Shown: one piece after another, positions 1-12,319 of the stretch
How the letters are laid out: every line of letters starts with the position of its first letter
How positions within the stretch are numbered: the first letter of the stretch is position 1
NCBI GenBank assembly: GCA_002633005.1
Contig: NMRA01000306.1
Location: 1-64,000, forward strand
Source: Phoronis australis
Taxonomy: Eukaryota > Phoronida > Phoronidae
Reading direction: 5' to 3'
DNA: 64,000 bases
Program-made: the position numbers and the translations under genes
The notes under the pieces: generated by a model
The model's database searches: none
Told to the model about the DNA's origin: nothing
Seen by the model: only the letters and a program-made list of their open reading frames with translations

Positions 1-2016
1 GTCTGCTGATTGGCTAAAACACAGTACACAACTTATTATGACACGATGTTGACCGGTTAGCCATCAAAAGTCACCAAGTCAAGAGGCTGCTGACCGATCA
101 GACACAATAAAAACTCTAAATCACTTGACTGTGACTCAACAACGCGAGCAGGTCATGATAGTAAATACAAGGTGAAAACATGACAATCTAACAAGAGACA
201 AAGAAATCAGACGATAAGAAGCATCAGTGGCCGTACAATAAACAAATATCGACCAATCCCTGACATATCAGATCATATGGACCTCAGGCAACATTGCTAT
301 CCCTCAGTTCATATGTGACCCAATACTGACCTCGGGTTTGATCTACATTTGTACAACATTAACCTGAAATATAAATAAAACTGCATATTTTAAGAGTTTT
401 TTACAAATGATTTCATAATCGTCCACGAGGAGAGTGTAATGTTTCACACGGCATGATCCCAACATTGTTGCTAGTACTAAATACACTCCAATTTTGTCAA
501 AGTTACTAGAATCAGCTAGTGGTAGCAATTGTAATATAGACATATACCAGTACTTCTACTACGGGGTAAGGTCTAAATGGTAAATTGTGGAGCGTATACA
601 CAGCATATGAGTGGTGAATGGAAAAAGTTTACCTGCACCCCTATTTCACTAAAAATGTTGTGCAGGCAGCAAAACATGTAAGGCATTCAAATAAATTTGA
701 TTTTGTAAAAATAGTTGTTTTCTAGTGAAAATTACATATATTTGTAACAGATATAATTTATCAGATATTTTTCCCATTTTGTTGCATGCACAGCTCAAAT
801 TATGAAATGGCATTTTTGTGAGAGCCTGTTACAAACACCACCAGTTTGTTCAAGTGCAAATGGTCCATCAAATCAAATCTCGCTTCCAAAGTTTTCCCAC
901 AATGAGAAGCCCTATTGTTTGCATACCCACTCAAACTATTGAAGAAAGTTTTGAGCATTTTTAAACATTGTTAGACCACATAAATTCAGACTGTGCAGCA
1001 ATTTTTGTCAGAATGAACGTTAAAGCTTGTGTGCAAGACGACAGCTGCTCCACACAACTATTTCTGAAAAATAATCAAATTTCATTTAACAAAAATTGCA
1101 GAGTCAGAATAATAATATAAATTACAGCTGCTAGTTACGGATTAAACTTCTAAGAATTATTTCTGGCCTGTGACACGCTCATAATTACTTGGCTAATCTT
1201 TAAAGTTTATTCAGCAATTGTGAAGTGGCAAATTTCTGTGTCATGTCTTAAGTCACCTTACATCAAAAAGACCTTTGACGTTTCGTCATCCAATTCTCGC
1301 TGAACGCTTCTGCATAACTTTATACCAATAATTCTGCGATCAACACAATATTGTCAGCGAACTCGAAGGTGACATAACACCAATAGTGAGTCAAGTGATC
1401 AGAAATGGACAACACATTCCAAGTTACAAAAAGTGTTAAAAACATTTTTGCACAACTCATGAAAAGAATCCCACACTGACTTTCTAAGTGGTCGAGATTG
1501 GGCAACTTGACCTACTTGCACACCGCACAACAGAATCTGCTGGTTCAGATCAAAGACACCATGCTGTTGCGGTTAATTAAATTGCCCCAGGCTACTGATG
1601 TTATTGTTCTCTAGATAAGGAGACCATCCATAAACATAATGGGGTGACAATAGTATTTTCAGTTTTCGTATTGAAAGTTTGTAAATAGCATATTTGAATA
1701 GCTTGTGAAAAACAAACATGATTAGGTTTTTGAATTTTGAAAATTTCACAATGTGACTTTTACAACCTAAAACATTTGTTTAATGTTGCAATAATACGGT
1801 CCTCATTAAGTCTGCTGGGTGTGCAACATTGTTGGCATTTTTATCAAAAAAAAAAACACCAGAAAATTTATACTTTACTTTATGGGTTAAGAGTTTCTAG
1901 TTATTCAGATGTTTCAACACAAAGACAACATTTTAATTAGGGGTACAAGTAAACTTAATTTCTATCCATAGTCATGCATGAGAGAAACCAACAAGTGGTC
2001 GGTACAACGTTCCTAC
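1..2016 (-). other. ERGIC1 intron (5' part), no coding exon seen
   Basis: AT-rich intronic sequence downstream of ERGIC1 exon 5. I searched both strands for the remaining ERGIC1 motifs and found none, so the next exon lies beyond the left edge. Bases about 1045-1240 resemble 18908-19080: both contain the ordered landmarks CCACACAACTA, AATCAAAT, a run ending in AAAATTGCAG or AAAATGCAG, and ACGCTCATRATTACTTG. This is an old dispersed repeat. Confidence 0.6.
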
Positions 2017-5000
2017 CACATCTTTACTACCAATACTAAGGTACTGTATTTGGTGGGTGAAGTCAATCTCTGTTGGTTGCTGGGCTCCAGCCGAGTGAGT
2101 TGACACATGGAAGTTACCAGGCACCTGCAAAGAACAATCAACAATACTTCTTACAAGAATGAAAGCCTGCAGTTCATACATTACGCCCAAAACGGACTCC
2201 ATCTACACACACACTGATAATAATCTCACAACACAAACAGGGCTCCACAGAACGAGTAGCAGTCACATTCGTGACTTGAAATTTTGAAAAGAGAGATGAG
2301 ATTTTGCCTAACTCGTATTAGTTACAAGTGTCCGACTTAAGAATTCCAAGTTCCAACCCAGCAGAACTGATTTATTCATACTTCCCTTCGTAACTGACAA
2401 ACTAGCAGCAACTCAAGTGAGACCCATTATAACTCAACATTCGAATTGTCAACGGCCATTTTTACTAATCTATTCGAATTCTAGAAACACAGCCTGGGAC
2501 TTGCCCAGGTCACAAATGACGATAATGACTTATAGACTTTCATAACAACGAAGGCTGACAATAACATTATGTGATTTTACCTTGCTACATCAACTCAAAA
2601 TGGTGAGAGGTGAAACCAATGTCAGAATGACCGTATACCGATGCAATATGTGACATTCGAGCATGAGTGCTTTCAACTGTTTCCCAATGTTATTGACTCT
2701 TATGTTAGGAAGACGAGACTCGTCCCATACTTATTCTATAGCTTACACTGAAAGGCATGATACCCTCTCCTGGTATACCATCGCCCATTACACTGACCCA
2801 TATTTCATATTACACTGACCCATATTTCATATTACACTGACCCATATTTCATATCACATTGACCCATATTTCATATCACATTGACCCATATTTCATATCA
2901 CATTGACCCATATTTCATATCACATTGACCCATATTTCATATCATACTGAGGAAAACATAAGACTGTCTACCAATACAACACATAAATCTTATCAGCCAA
3001 ACTGCATTCTTCATCCAGCCAGGGGTGCACTCACTTTTAAGGGACCCACAGCTGTTCTACCCCCACCCACTCTGAACAAGAAAACAGGCGACTACTTAAT
3101 TCAGTTTCAACTTATTTTAGTATTTCTTTCCAACTCCTGTTGTATTACACAATACATAATAAATACATTCCGTAACGTTTTCTAGCAATTTCGAGTGAAG
3201 AGTCTTATTTTCTCAAAAGTTCGTAGGCACGATTGGAAGGTATTGATGAGTCAGAACACAATAAAACAAAATCTATGTTCAGCAAGTAAATGAAATAACA
3301 AACCTTGTTGACGTTAAATGATGCTTCAAACAAGCACCCTGCCCCCTCGTTAATATCTTCTTTCTTTGTGTCAGGCATGAACCCGACATCATGTCGACCA
3401 AGGTCATCCTGAATATCCAACCCTACATCTGTTAACACAAATTTTGATAAAATACAAGGAACTTTTTATATGGACCTGCAGCATTAACTCACACGGGATT
3501 CTTGTGTTTTTTAATTTCTTACATAAAAGATAAGCAACACTAAACAATGCTTTGTTCAATTCCTTACCATAGCTACCAGTGATTAGAAACATCAAGGACA
3601 TTTGCAACAATATCAGAGAAAATACCAATTTTGACAGTTAAAGCGTTGTTATTTCAAATAAACTTTTATAATGGGAATGAAAAAGGAAAACATTTGGCAT
3701 TCAGTTTTGCTCAGTGGAAGGAGATGTTTATTTGCACCTCTAAATTCCATGCATGATCGCCTAAACCTCCATCCTGACTAGCACACACTAAACACGCTCA
3801 TGCCCCAAAACTCTACACACACATCCAAAATGCTCTATGTCCAGTGATCAAATTCCATACCCAGGGATCAAACTCCAGTCCCGAGAACTGGATACCTCAC
3901 CCAGACTCCGAGGCTTGAGGCTGGAGTTTGGTCCCCAAGCTGCACTCTGAAAAAATTCATCCCTTGTGTTTTTGCAAAAGTCAAATATTAACTTAAAAAA
4001 TAATCAACTATCAGTTGAAACTTTTAAGACAATGCCGTCATTCCAGAGTTAATATTTCAAACTCTGTTAAAATAATACACAGCACCGCACTGTCCTTAAA
4101 CATGTACATCGACTTAAAGGATTTCACCACACAACTGGAGAGTCAGAGTGGGACCTTTGTTAAAAACTACTGCCTATTGTCCCATTAACACATTGCCGGT
4201 TAAGATGGCGGTTCACTGCACCATGAACATTACTTTCCTAACAAGATAATGCTACTAACGTGACCAAACAAAATTGCGTGATATTAGCAACATGCTTACA
4301 ATATGACCATTATGTTGAAGCAGAATGAAGTCACAAGATGTGAAGACTAAATTGACTTTACGTTCAAAAGATTTCATACCCAACATTATGAGAGAATGGA
4401 ACTGTGAGATCGTCTTTTAAACAGAAATTAACAGTATGAGATGAAACTTGTTTTATGTTCCAACAATGCTTTTTTCGTAAGACAACCCAGTGTCAACAAG
4501 CTATTTATTTGAGTTCGTTCACATTAATGAATAAATCATCCAAAATCAAAGCCAACCTATGACAGAAATCCCTCAGTCATAAAATACACTGCTACCAGTG
4601 GCACTGTACAGAAGACTAACAAAACCTCACAAATAGCCAGATACACAAGATACACGGAACCTTACCATTTTCCACATGCAGCATGTNCAACATGCCCATT
4701 CAACATGTCACTCAACAAGCCCACTTAACATGCCCACTCAACATGTCACTCAACATGTCACTTAACAAGCCTCAGCCTGCTCTACCACTTACAGGCACAC
4801 TTCAGCTTGGGCAGACTAATCTTCAGATGAACCGGAATGCGCTCAGTAACAGCACTGACTGGATCATCAACGTAAAGCTCACTGATGCTGAAATACAGAC
4901 AAAATGCAGTAGAACTCACTGATGCTGAAATACAGAAAAAGTGCAATAGAGCTCGCTGATGCTGAAATACAGACACAAAAGCAACACGAAGCGTTGAAAT

Positions 5001-8000
5001 GCGCCCACAAATGCATCACAAATGGTGTTTTTAGGGTTATTTATTTGTATCATAAAAATAGCCACTAGATGGCGCAAAAACGTACAATCCATCCAAAAAC
5101 AGGAACATGCCCCATTTCATAAAAATCTGTCAATGAACTTCAGCGAAACAAAGGAAAACAGAATAAAATGAAATTGCCACTTGTGGGCACAGCGTCCGTT
5201 GGATCCGCCTGAAAGTCGTCGTCTGTTGTGATCTTCATATAAATACACTTACTAAATTTAATAAAGATCCTGCAGTGGGTTTAGGATATAGCTATGGTCG
5301 CAAAACAAAATAAAACTACCACTAGGAGGCACCACAGTAGACAAGTCGCCATCATCAAACGTCCTCTTCACACTGAAAACATATACGTCAATTCTTTAAA
5401 CCATCCCTAGAATGATTTAGTTGATAGAGGGGTAGACACCAAAAACAAGACTTGAAAACAGCAAAAAATGGCCACAAAGTGGCGCAAAATACCTCAATTC
5501 CATCCAAAAACAGGAGGATAGCGTAATCTCATCAATAGATGCTTATATTCAAATTTTATGAAAATCTGTTGAGGACCTCTGAAGATACAGACTGATAAAC
5601 GTAAAAAACTAAAATTGCCACTAGGGGGCACACCAATAGTCAGATCCGTCCGAAAGTCGTCTTCGTCCGTTGTCAACATTATATAAATACACTTACTAAA
5701 TTAAGTAAAGATCCTGCAAACGGTTTAGGCGATAGTCATGAGCGCAAAAAACAAAACTACCACTAGGAGGTGCCAGTCGTCGAAGTCGTCGCAAAATCAT
5801 CGTCAGCCATTAACTTCATAGTAAAAACATACAGGCCAATTTTCGCAATTATCCTGAAAGCGGTTTCATTGATAGATGAGTGGACGCCAAAAATACAGAC
5901 AAAATGCAGTACAGTTCACTAATGCTGGAATACAGAGAAAGTGCAGTAGAGCTCGCTAATGCTGAAATACAGACAAAATGCAGTAGAACTCACTGATGCT
6001 GAAATACAGACAAAATGCAGCAGAACTCACTGATGCTGAAATACAGACAAAATGCAGTAGAACTCACTGATGCTGAAATACAGACAAAGTGCAGCAGAGC
6101 TCACTGCACTCTTGCTTTTTTAAGTCACAATTTGCAACATCTCAAAATTGTCACAGGGAAGTCAAAATTGTCACAATTTTTGGTGCTTTTTGCACATATG
6201 CGAGACAATATATGTCAGTGATATTGATGAATTCCATAAATTTGCAATTTGATGCAGCATAACATGACTGTAAGCCAAACAGAACACTAACAGCCTACTT
6301 GGCTCATCAGATTACAATACATACTTGACAGAATTCGCAAAATGTCACAAAATGTCACAGAGGTCACAGGCACGTAAGTTTTGTCACAGAATGTCATAAT
6401 GTGAGAGGGAATCTATTCTGTAATTATGAAAAGTACCAATGATCATAATTGACTCTGTTCCCAAACAGTAAATTAATACTCCTGTCCACAGAGTCATACT
6501 TAACATCAAGATAAATTCTGACCTGAACTTTGCGTAATAAATGGCTTTAGTTGGCATGCTTGAGCCAGGCTAGGGATAATGCACGTTGCATTACTAGTAC
6601 TCTAAACACTGGAATTGTTTTCCATAATTATACCCTCTTCAAGAGCATACAATTATATTAAACACATGCACTGTAATGGAGCACTGTGGACCAGCTATGC
6701 CTTCCAAAACACGTTTTCCCTACCTATGCATGAAGTGGCAACTGGACATGCTGGCGACACCAAAAATCTCTCTAACATGGCATAAACGGAGGAAACTCAC
6801 CTCCCAAGCTTACAAATACAGTCTTAAAGAGTCTCTGTATCTCAACAGTATGGGTGACACCCGCATTTCGACTTCAGCACCCGCTGACTTGGACACGCCA
6901 GTTGAAGTCATTGAGTGGGGATTATCGATATAATGATGACAACATGAACATGGTCCCGTTGTGAAGTATATTTCCAATCAAAACGTTGTCAGGAAAATTT
7001 TAAATATCGTAGTTTTGAACAGATTTTTATCACACCAGCGATATTTATATCAAAATAAAGCTTGTTTATTTTAATTTTCAATGCAAGACTATATTTCTAT
7101 GTTACACATGGTGCAAATGTGCGTGCAATCTAAATGGTGTCGACCTTTCCGCTGGTTTTGTAGGATGACGCTGGCGATTACTCCACCATTTTTACTGAAA
7201 TATGTTCTGGGTTATTTAAATAATATGTTAGTGGTCATTTGATAATTAGTATATGAATAGCAGAATATTTGAACGTGAAATTGAAAACAGAACAAGTCGA
7301 ACTGAAGTCAATCCACACAGAAATGACCGTGTGTTGCTTACAACGTCAACAGAGATCTAGTTTCAATCGTGAAACACGAGCCAGGAGTAATTATGATGAT
7401 TAATTCTTAACACTAACAACAATCCTGATTCTATTTATGATGACAAACAAGGGTGATCAGGCACCAGTGTATTTTATCAAACGCTGGAAGCTGGAACTAA
7501 CTTCTGACTTACCAGTTTAACCTAATGGACTTTTCACTGTAGATTTTTACATTATACAAACAGTGGAAGTATCCTGTCAGTGAATTGTGTACAATACTTT
7601 TTTCAACTGAAAATTAATTTACCGTAGCATGTCTTGAAACTATCAACTTATTTCCTCTGTTACTTACAATTACATGGTGAATGTTTATGACTGGTAGATA
7701 GTTTGCCAAAATTTCACTCCAATGCTTGTATTTTCCAATACTTGCAGAATGACAAGCTTTATTTTGTATAATACTACATATTATAAAGACTAAAGAATGA
7801 AATAACTTTCTTATTCATCAACCAAGTTTGGAAAATGAAGTATTAATTTTCTTCACTTCGCATCATCAGAATTGTTGTTTAAATCCTTTAATGAATCACT
7901 TGGTGGTACTTAATTAAACGCAGAATACTCCCAAGGAGAGATATTCAACAAAAAAATGAACATAAAATAGGTCACAAAGATTACATTTCTGGCCTGAGGT

Positions 8001-11000
8001 ATCCAAAAAGTTCCGAGATGAACAGGAATGCAATGAAGAAGACACAGCTGACAGAGATGATGGCCCCAGTCCATGTGGGTTGTGTTAGGTCCTTGGGGAT
8101 CTTCCTGTAGATGTCAAATCTGAAACAAATCCCGACTAATGACAATGGTCACATCTGGTGAACTACATTAAATGTGTTTCCCTGCTATTTATCCATCCAT
8201 CAATCATTTCACTAGTATAAGACTAACAATGTTTAAATGTGTCAAAATGCCAGAAACCAGGCCCAGGGGGATTCCAATTTCTAGAACGATGGACCTTTGA
8301 TATTTTGCAAACATCGACACCGTAGAGTTTTTAGTAAGGCCTTTGGCACAGCTAAATTAGGGTGAATGGAAATCTGTATCCACAATGATGACTCTGCTCT
8401 GTGTCCCTGAGATGAGACACAATTTGTAACAACAAAAATGAGGATGCTGTGACAGTTGATCGCAAAGGGCTCTAATTCCGATGTAAGGTGGTCAAGAAAG
8501 AGAACATTCTCGCAGTACCTCCTGCTAAAATTTCAAATCAGTCATGTTTAAATGAGTGACTACACCTCATTACATATTTGGAAGTAAATATGAGGTTAAG
8601 AAGGAGATTGACTTGACGAAATTGTTTATCTGGTTGTATTTTTGCGTGTTACTTAGTAAGTTGCTTACATCACTGGAAATGGGAACAGCCGAGTATTTCG
8701 AAGGTTCACTATTCCGAAGGCTCACTATTCCGAAGGCTCACTATTCCGAAGGTTCACTACTTTGAAGACTCACTAAGTACTCCGAAGGTTCACTACACCG
8801 TAAATATGTAAACTTTCAGACTTAGGTTTAATTTCTATATAAAATCATGCAAAAATAAATCATACTTCAGTTATTAGATGCACTGAGTGGTGTACCTATA
8901 CCGAAAACAATGCCCAAGTACTAAAACACTTTGTTTGGATTTCATGCACGTGCGAAATTGCCTACATGTATCGATATGGAAAATGTGTACGTACTCGCAC
9001 TTTTAAAAGAATATGAATTAGGAATATCGATGAATTATCAACCACAAAACATTTATCAAATCCATGTCAAGATCACATTACAGTAAGACTGAAAAGTTTA
9101 GGACCGCTGAGCTTCAACCTCACCCACCGGAACCACGCGCACACTCAAGTCAAAACTAAATGTAATTAGTAGGCCACTCTGTCCCTGCCGGTCTTCACGA
9201 AGTTAGGGAGTCCCATTCAAACTTCTTTAACTTGAAATCGCCACAGGTCGCCGCAGCCCTGACCCTTGCGCCAGATGTTGTCCCTGCTTGAGAATGAGTC
9301 GTGAACAGACAATCAAGAGTAATAAACTGCCAGAGTTTGGCTTTCGGAATTGTGGAAATTTAAAGGAGTGAATTTTTGGAGCAGTGTACCTTCGGAGTAG
9401 TGCACCTCCGGTGTAGTGACATGTAACCTAAGAAATCTTTGACATTAATTTTGTTGCTCGTATGAAGTCTGCGGGACTGTGTACGATTGACACTGATTGA
9501 CAAGAGAAGACTTTCTTCACTGACCAAAGTTGAGGTGTATGCCTACTTTTCCTTAATAAAGTGAAAATACTCGAATGGTTTTTCTCAGTGAAAGAAAAGA
9601 CGATAGTTGAATGTCTGCAGATTGAGCACAGCGGAGGACTGCCTACAGTGAAACGTCAGCGTGTACTGAATTTAAAAGAACGTTAACGCACACACCTGTA
9701 CATGCATGCGTGTCAATCCACCAATCCACAATCAAAGTGGACACTGGATGAACAACATATCTGAAAATCACTTTCAATTCAAAATTTGAAAATGCCTGCA
9801 ATTTACCGTACTACTCCGTTAGCAATTAAAACAAAATACAAGAATAACAAATATCAATTTTTTGTTGTTTTGTTTCTTGGCAGATTTTAAGGCATTTACA
9901 CCGCACTACTTTTTGGGAGCTCTCTTGTTGCTATATAGTTTACTTTGGTTATAGGGGTGGAGTTCTATGCCTAGGTGTAGACATTCACTTCTAGGCGGCC
10001 TTGTTACCCGTTGGTGTAGTCACCACGTGTGTTCAATACTGACGAACAACATAAAGGTTCCTCTTATCATTTGCATGATTCTGTCACCTCCACAAATGCC
10101 ACTCGGGTGAAGTTGGCCGGGTACCACCCGAGGCCACGTGAAACGCTTTGAATCAGAAATAAATTCAAAATTATAATTAAGTTATCATTGTAGTTAGTAC
10201 CAGTAGCTGCAATGATTTTGTTGTTGTTGCTGTCCATCTAAATATCCTTTCCTTAACAGGGGGGGGGGCTGGACCTTTTCCGCGCGGGGGGGCCTCAATC
10301 GAAACCCTCCCCCCGGATACAGGACTGGAAACAATATTTTGTATCGATAATGACACATTATACACAAGCCCTAAATTTCAAATTGTCATTTTTCACTAAA
10401 TTAAACAATAACATACAACTCTGAACCCAGAAACTTTTCGAATTTGAATGAATGAGATGGAAAACGTTTAAAACTAAAATAGCTAGGTGAAAGTACGCAT
10501 GAATTCTTTTTGTAAAGCTACACCTAAGGGTCCACTAGGGGGCACAGTGGTAAGCGGATTCGTCTCAAGTCAATCCCATCTGGTGTCCCTTTCATAGAAA
10601 TACACTTGTGCAATTTATCCAAGTTAGTTCCTGCAAGGTGTTCACGAGATACAGCTGCAGACGCAAAAAAATGCCACTACTAAGCGCCACGAAATTCCTC
10701 GTCAGTCGTCCTCTTCCCAGTAGGGACGGATATACCAATTTTCATAGTCATCTTTACAGTGGTTTAGACGATACAGAGATGTGGATGCCAACAAACAGAT
10801 ACAAAAACAGTAGAAACAACTACTAGGTGGAGTAGAACATGTTGAATCCATCTGAAAACAAGTCAAGAAGGCCACCTCCTTAATAGATACCTATTTACTA
10901 AATTTCATGGAAATCCCTTAAGGAACTAAGAAAATTACAGACAACATAAAAATTGCCACTAGGGGGCACATCAGTAATGTTGGAGCCGCTGCAAAATTGA

Positions 11001-11634
11001 TTCATGTCGTCCCCTGCACGATTGGAAAGAATCTAAAATTTTCAAGAACATCAATCAAGGGGGCATGGAAGAACGCAAAGCAGACAGGGATAATTTTATT
11101 GATTTATTATTAATGTAATATTTTACAAGGAGCCCCATCAGTTCACATCAATTGCTTCCATAGTCCACCCTCTTATTTGGGTGCACAAAAGTACGACACA
11201 AACTTTATTGGCAGGGGCACTGGTCGTATATAGCGCACCCCTTATTCAGTGCAAGAAACTGGTTCTCAGAATCAGGGACAACTATATCCGACCAGTAGGC
11301 CTACTATTATCAGGTAAGTCTGAACTTGTTGGGCTTTCTGATTTCAAGTCATTGCCAGCTGCCAGCTGGAAAGTTACCTATGAGGTCTACCACCGCTTGC
11401 TCTCGTCTTTAGGCCTTTAGGGCAGCCTCGTGATGGACCAACTTTGCAGACTCAGCCCACGCTTCACTGTCGCCGACACTTGGAATTGGATACTTATAAG
11501 AAAGTTTATGTGTCAATTCATTACGCGTAAGAAATTCATGCAGCATCGTCTAACTCTCAATAATATTGCACTTCCGAAATCTGCAGGTCACAATCAGATA
11601 CGGATAGGACTCACCTACGCAAATCTAAAACCAT
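2017..11634 (-). CDS. ERGIC1: ERGIC1 orthologue, ER-Golgi intermediate compartment protein, 5' five coding exons (3' end outside window)
   Basis: Membrane protein cycling between ER and Golgi; the ERGIC family acts as cargo-receptor-like proteins of the early secretory pathway. Minus-strand coding exons are 11615-11634, 7985-8119, 4793-4887, 3304-3428 and 2017-2124. Phases (2, 2, 1, 0, 0) join exactly to 161 codons. Visible hallmarks: start MVLDLRR, then FDIYRKIPKDLTQPTWTGA, a membrane segment at about residues 25-41, ELYVDDP, KISLPKLKCA, VGLDIQDDLGRHDVG, GAGCLFEASFNVNK and VPGNFHVSTHSAGAQ, all in family order. By homology the N terminus is cytosolic and the following stretch lumenal. The missing C-terminal part, including the second membrane segment, should lie left of base 1. 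The start rests on a 20-nt first exon with the right phase and the donor GTGAGT. Exon 2 reads into a stop if not spliced at GTAATC. No frameshift is seen. Confidence 0.93.
2788..2941. repeat. 22-bp tandem repeat, seven units
   Basis: Seven exact-length 22-bp units start at 2788, 2810, 2832, 2854, 2876, 2898 and 2920, with a decayed eighth after 2942. The core of every unit is TGACCCATATTTCATA. The first three units begin TTACAC and the last four TCACAT, so the array grew as two sub-blocks. It lies in the ERGIC1 intron between exons 5 and 4. There are no unique spacers, so it is not a CRISPR. Confidence 0.93.
3795..3960. repeat. Foldback-type dispersed repeat (GGAGTTTGGTC family), copy 1
   Basis: Contains GATCAAACTCCAGTCCCGAG and, inverted further on, GGCTGGAGTTTGGTCCCCAA, so it can fold on itself. 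The same motifs in the same foldback arrangement recur at 28050-28290, and more loosely at 15300-15540. It lies inside an ERGIC1 intron. I see no coding potential. Confidence 0.55.
4677..4772. repeat. 12-13 bp minisatellite (CAACATG units) next to ERGIC1 exon 3
   Basis: About seven degenerate units of CAACATGYCACT or CAACAAGCCCACTT, starting beside a single N at 4687. The array ends about 20 bases downstream (in gene direction) of the donor of ERGIC1 exon 3. The N suggests the assembler met ambiguity here, so the copy number may be wrong. Confidence 0.75.
4882..4980. repeat. 37-bp minisatellite carrying copies of the ERGIC1 exon-3 splice acceptor
   Basis: Units start at 4882, 4919 and 4956, exactly 37 bp apart. 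On the minus strand each unit contains CTGTATTTCAG, or a one- or two-base variant, followed by CATCAG and an exon-like start. That is the acceptor used at 4887/4888 by ERGIC1 exon 3. More units of the same family lie at 5881-6108. Confidence 0.85.
5040..5880. repeat. Intronic repeat block with regularly spaced CCACTAGGGGGCAC-type motifs
   Basis: Two tandem copies of a unit of about 440 bp. The motif occurs as CCACTAGATGGCGC (5062), CCACTTGTGGGCAC (5177), CCACTAGGAGGCAC (5319), CCACAAAGTGGCGC (5472), CCACTAGGGGGCAC (5618) and CCACTAGGAGGTGC (5760). The pairs 5177/5319 and 5618/5760 are each 142 bp apart and the pairs are offset by 441 bp. The flanks also repeat: AAATACACTTACTAAATT and AAAGATCCTGCA occur in both units. 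A third, diverged copy is at 10500-11010. The motif fits the published CTCF core CCASYAGRKGGCRS at 5062 and 5618. I see no ORF. Confidence 0.8.
5881..6108. repeat. 37-bp minisatellite, second array (about six units)
   Basis: Same 37-bp unit as at 4882, for example GCTGAAATACAGACAAAATG. It has about six tandem copies in the ERGIC1 intron upstream (in gene direction) of exon 3. Together with the array at 4882-4980 it brackets the 440-bp repeat block, so 4.88-6.11 kb is one compound repeat region. Confidence 0.85.
6110..7984 (-). other. ERGIC1 intron 2 remainder
   Basis: Between the minisatellites and exon 2. Bases 6120-6400 contain several TGTCACA/TTGTCACA words without a fixed period. The rest is AT-rich with no supported gene. 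The short ORF at 6676-6933 has no recognisable motif and no splice context that I trust. Confidence 0.5.
8693..9420. mobile_element. MITE-like element whose inverted ends are built of 16-bp subrepeats
   Basis: The left end is a run of TTCCGAAGGCTCACTA units (about 8693-8800), ending ACTCCGAAGGTTCACTACAC. The right end carries the inverted form, TACCTTCGGAGTAGTGCACC then TCCGGTGTAGTGAC (9387-9420). The interior of about 580 bp has no ORF of note. Terminal inverted repeats made of short tandem units are typical of some non-autonomous foldback elements. It lies in ERGIC1 intron 1. I cannot assign a superfamily. Confidence 0.65.
9421..10499 (-). other. ERGIC1 intron 1, middle part
   Basis: No supported gene. 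It contains a G-rich/C-rich stretch at about 10258-10315: a ten-G run, then CGCGCGGGGGGG, then CCCTCCCCCC. On one strand this offers a G-rich and a C-rich arm within 60 bases that could pair or form a G-quadruplex. Otherwise AT-rich. Confidence 0.4.
10500..11010. repeat. Third copy of the CCACTAGGGGGCAC-bearing repeat
   Basis: Diverged copy of the block at 5040-5880. CCACTAGGGGGCAC is at 10532 and 10956. Weaker forms are CCACTACTAAGCGC at 10674, again 142 bp after the first, and CTACTAGGTGGAGT at about 10820. Shared flanks include AAATACACTT, TCCTGCA and the phrase around GTTTAGACGATA. It is in ERGIC1 intron 1, about 0.6 kb from the first coding exon. Confidence 0.75.
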
Positions 11635-12319
11635 TTTACGGATAAGATAGCAAACTTGTGCAGGACTACACGACGACTACTTCTATTCGTCCACGTTTAG
11701 TTTTCGCAAACTTCCTGTGTACAACTTGCTTGCGCAAACTTGATTGGATATGAGATTTGTTGGACTCGTCCATTACGTCGATGCAATAATATATTTTCAA
11801 CGAAAACTTCTTAGTTGTTTAAGGTCCGTCAAAGTGTAATATATGTACAACTCCCGATTTCATTATAACACAGTGCTAAATAAGAGAGACGAACATAAAA
11901 TTAACAAGCCTAAATCAAAACGGAACATCCTGTCACCCCTATATTGATTCTTCCCAGCTTTTTTACATCCTTGCACAGTCGATCTCTTTCAAAGAAAGTA
12001 CGGGTTCCAAATCAAAACAAGTTGACACGGTTTTTCAACGAAGATTTTGCCATCATTATCTTAATTGAAATCTCAGATAGAGTTGAAATCAACGCTTCAA
12101 GATACTATAAAAGGTCAAAGAAAGTCACTATTTCCGGTCGCATGATGTCAGTGGTCACGTGGTAGCTCATTCATAAAATTAGGTTGCTCATTATCATACG
12201 ACACGTCCGTAATCGTAGTAAACATCGTGGATGGAGCGGTTAACGCAGGATTACTAATCCAGAATTCACCCTCCCTCCTGTGTCATAATACAAGTGAATT
12301 GGTCACCACCGAACATCCT
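11635..12319. promoter_or_regulatory. Likely ERGIC1 5'UTR/promoter, possibly bidirectional
   Basis: Immediately upstream of the ERGIC1 start codon. On the opposite strand, 690 bp away, an ATG followed by a strong donor (12320-12331) may start a divergent transcript. I see no convincing TATA box. The assignment is positional only. Confidence 0.35.

Noticed and set aside
2788-2941. CRISPR-like array of short repeats
   Set aside because: Units are directly adjacent with no unique spacers, and the host is a eukaryote; it is a simple tandem repeat.
8556-8765. 69-codon ORF ending in repeated EGSLFRRLTIPKAH-like phrases
   Set aside because: The repeated residues are translation of the 16-bp subrepeats at the MITE end.
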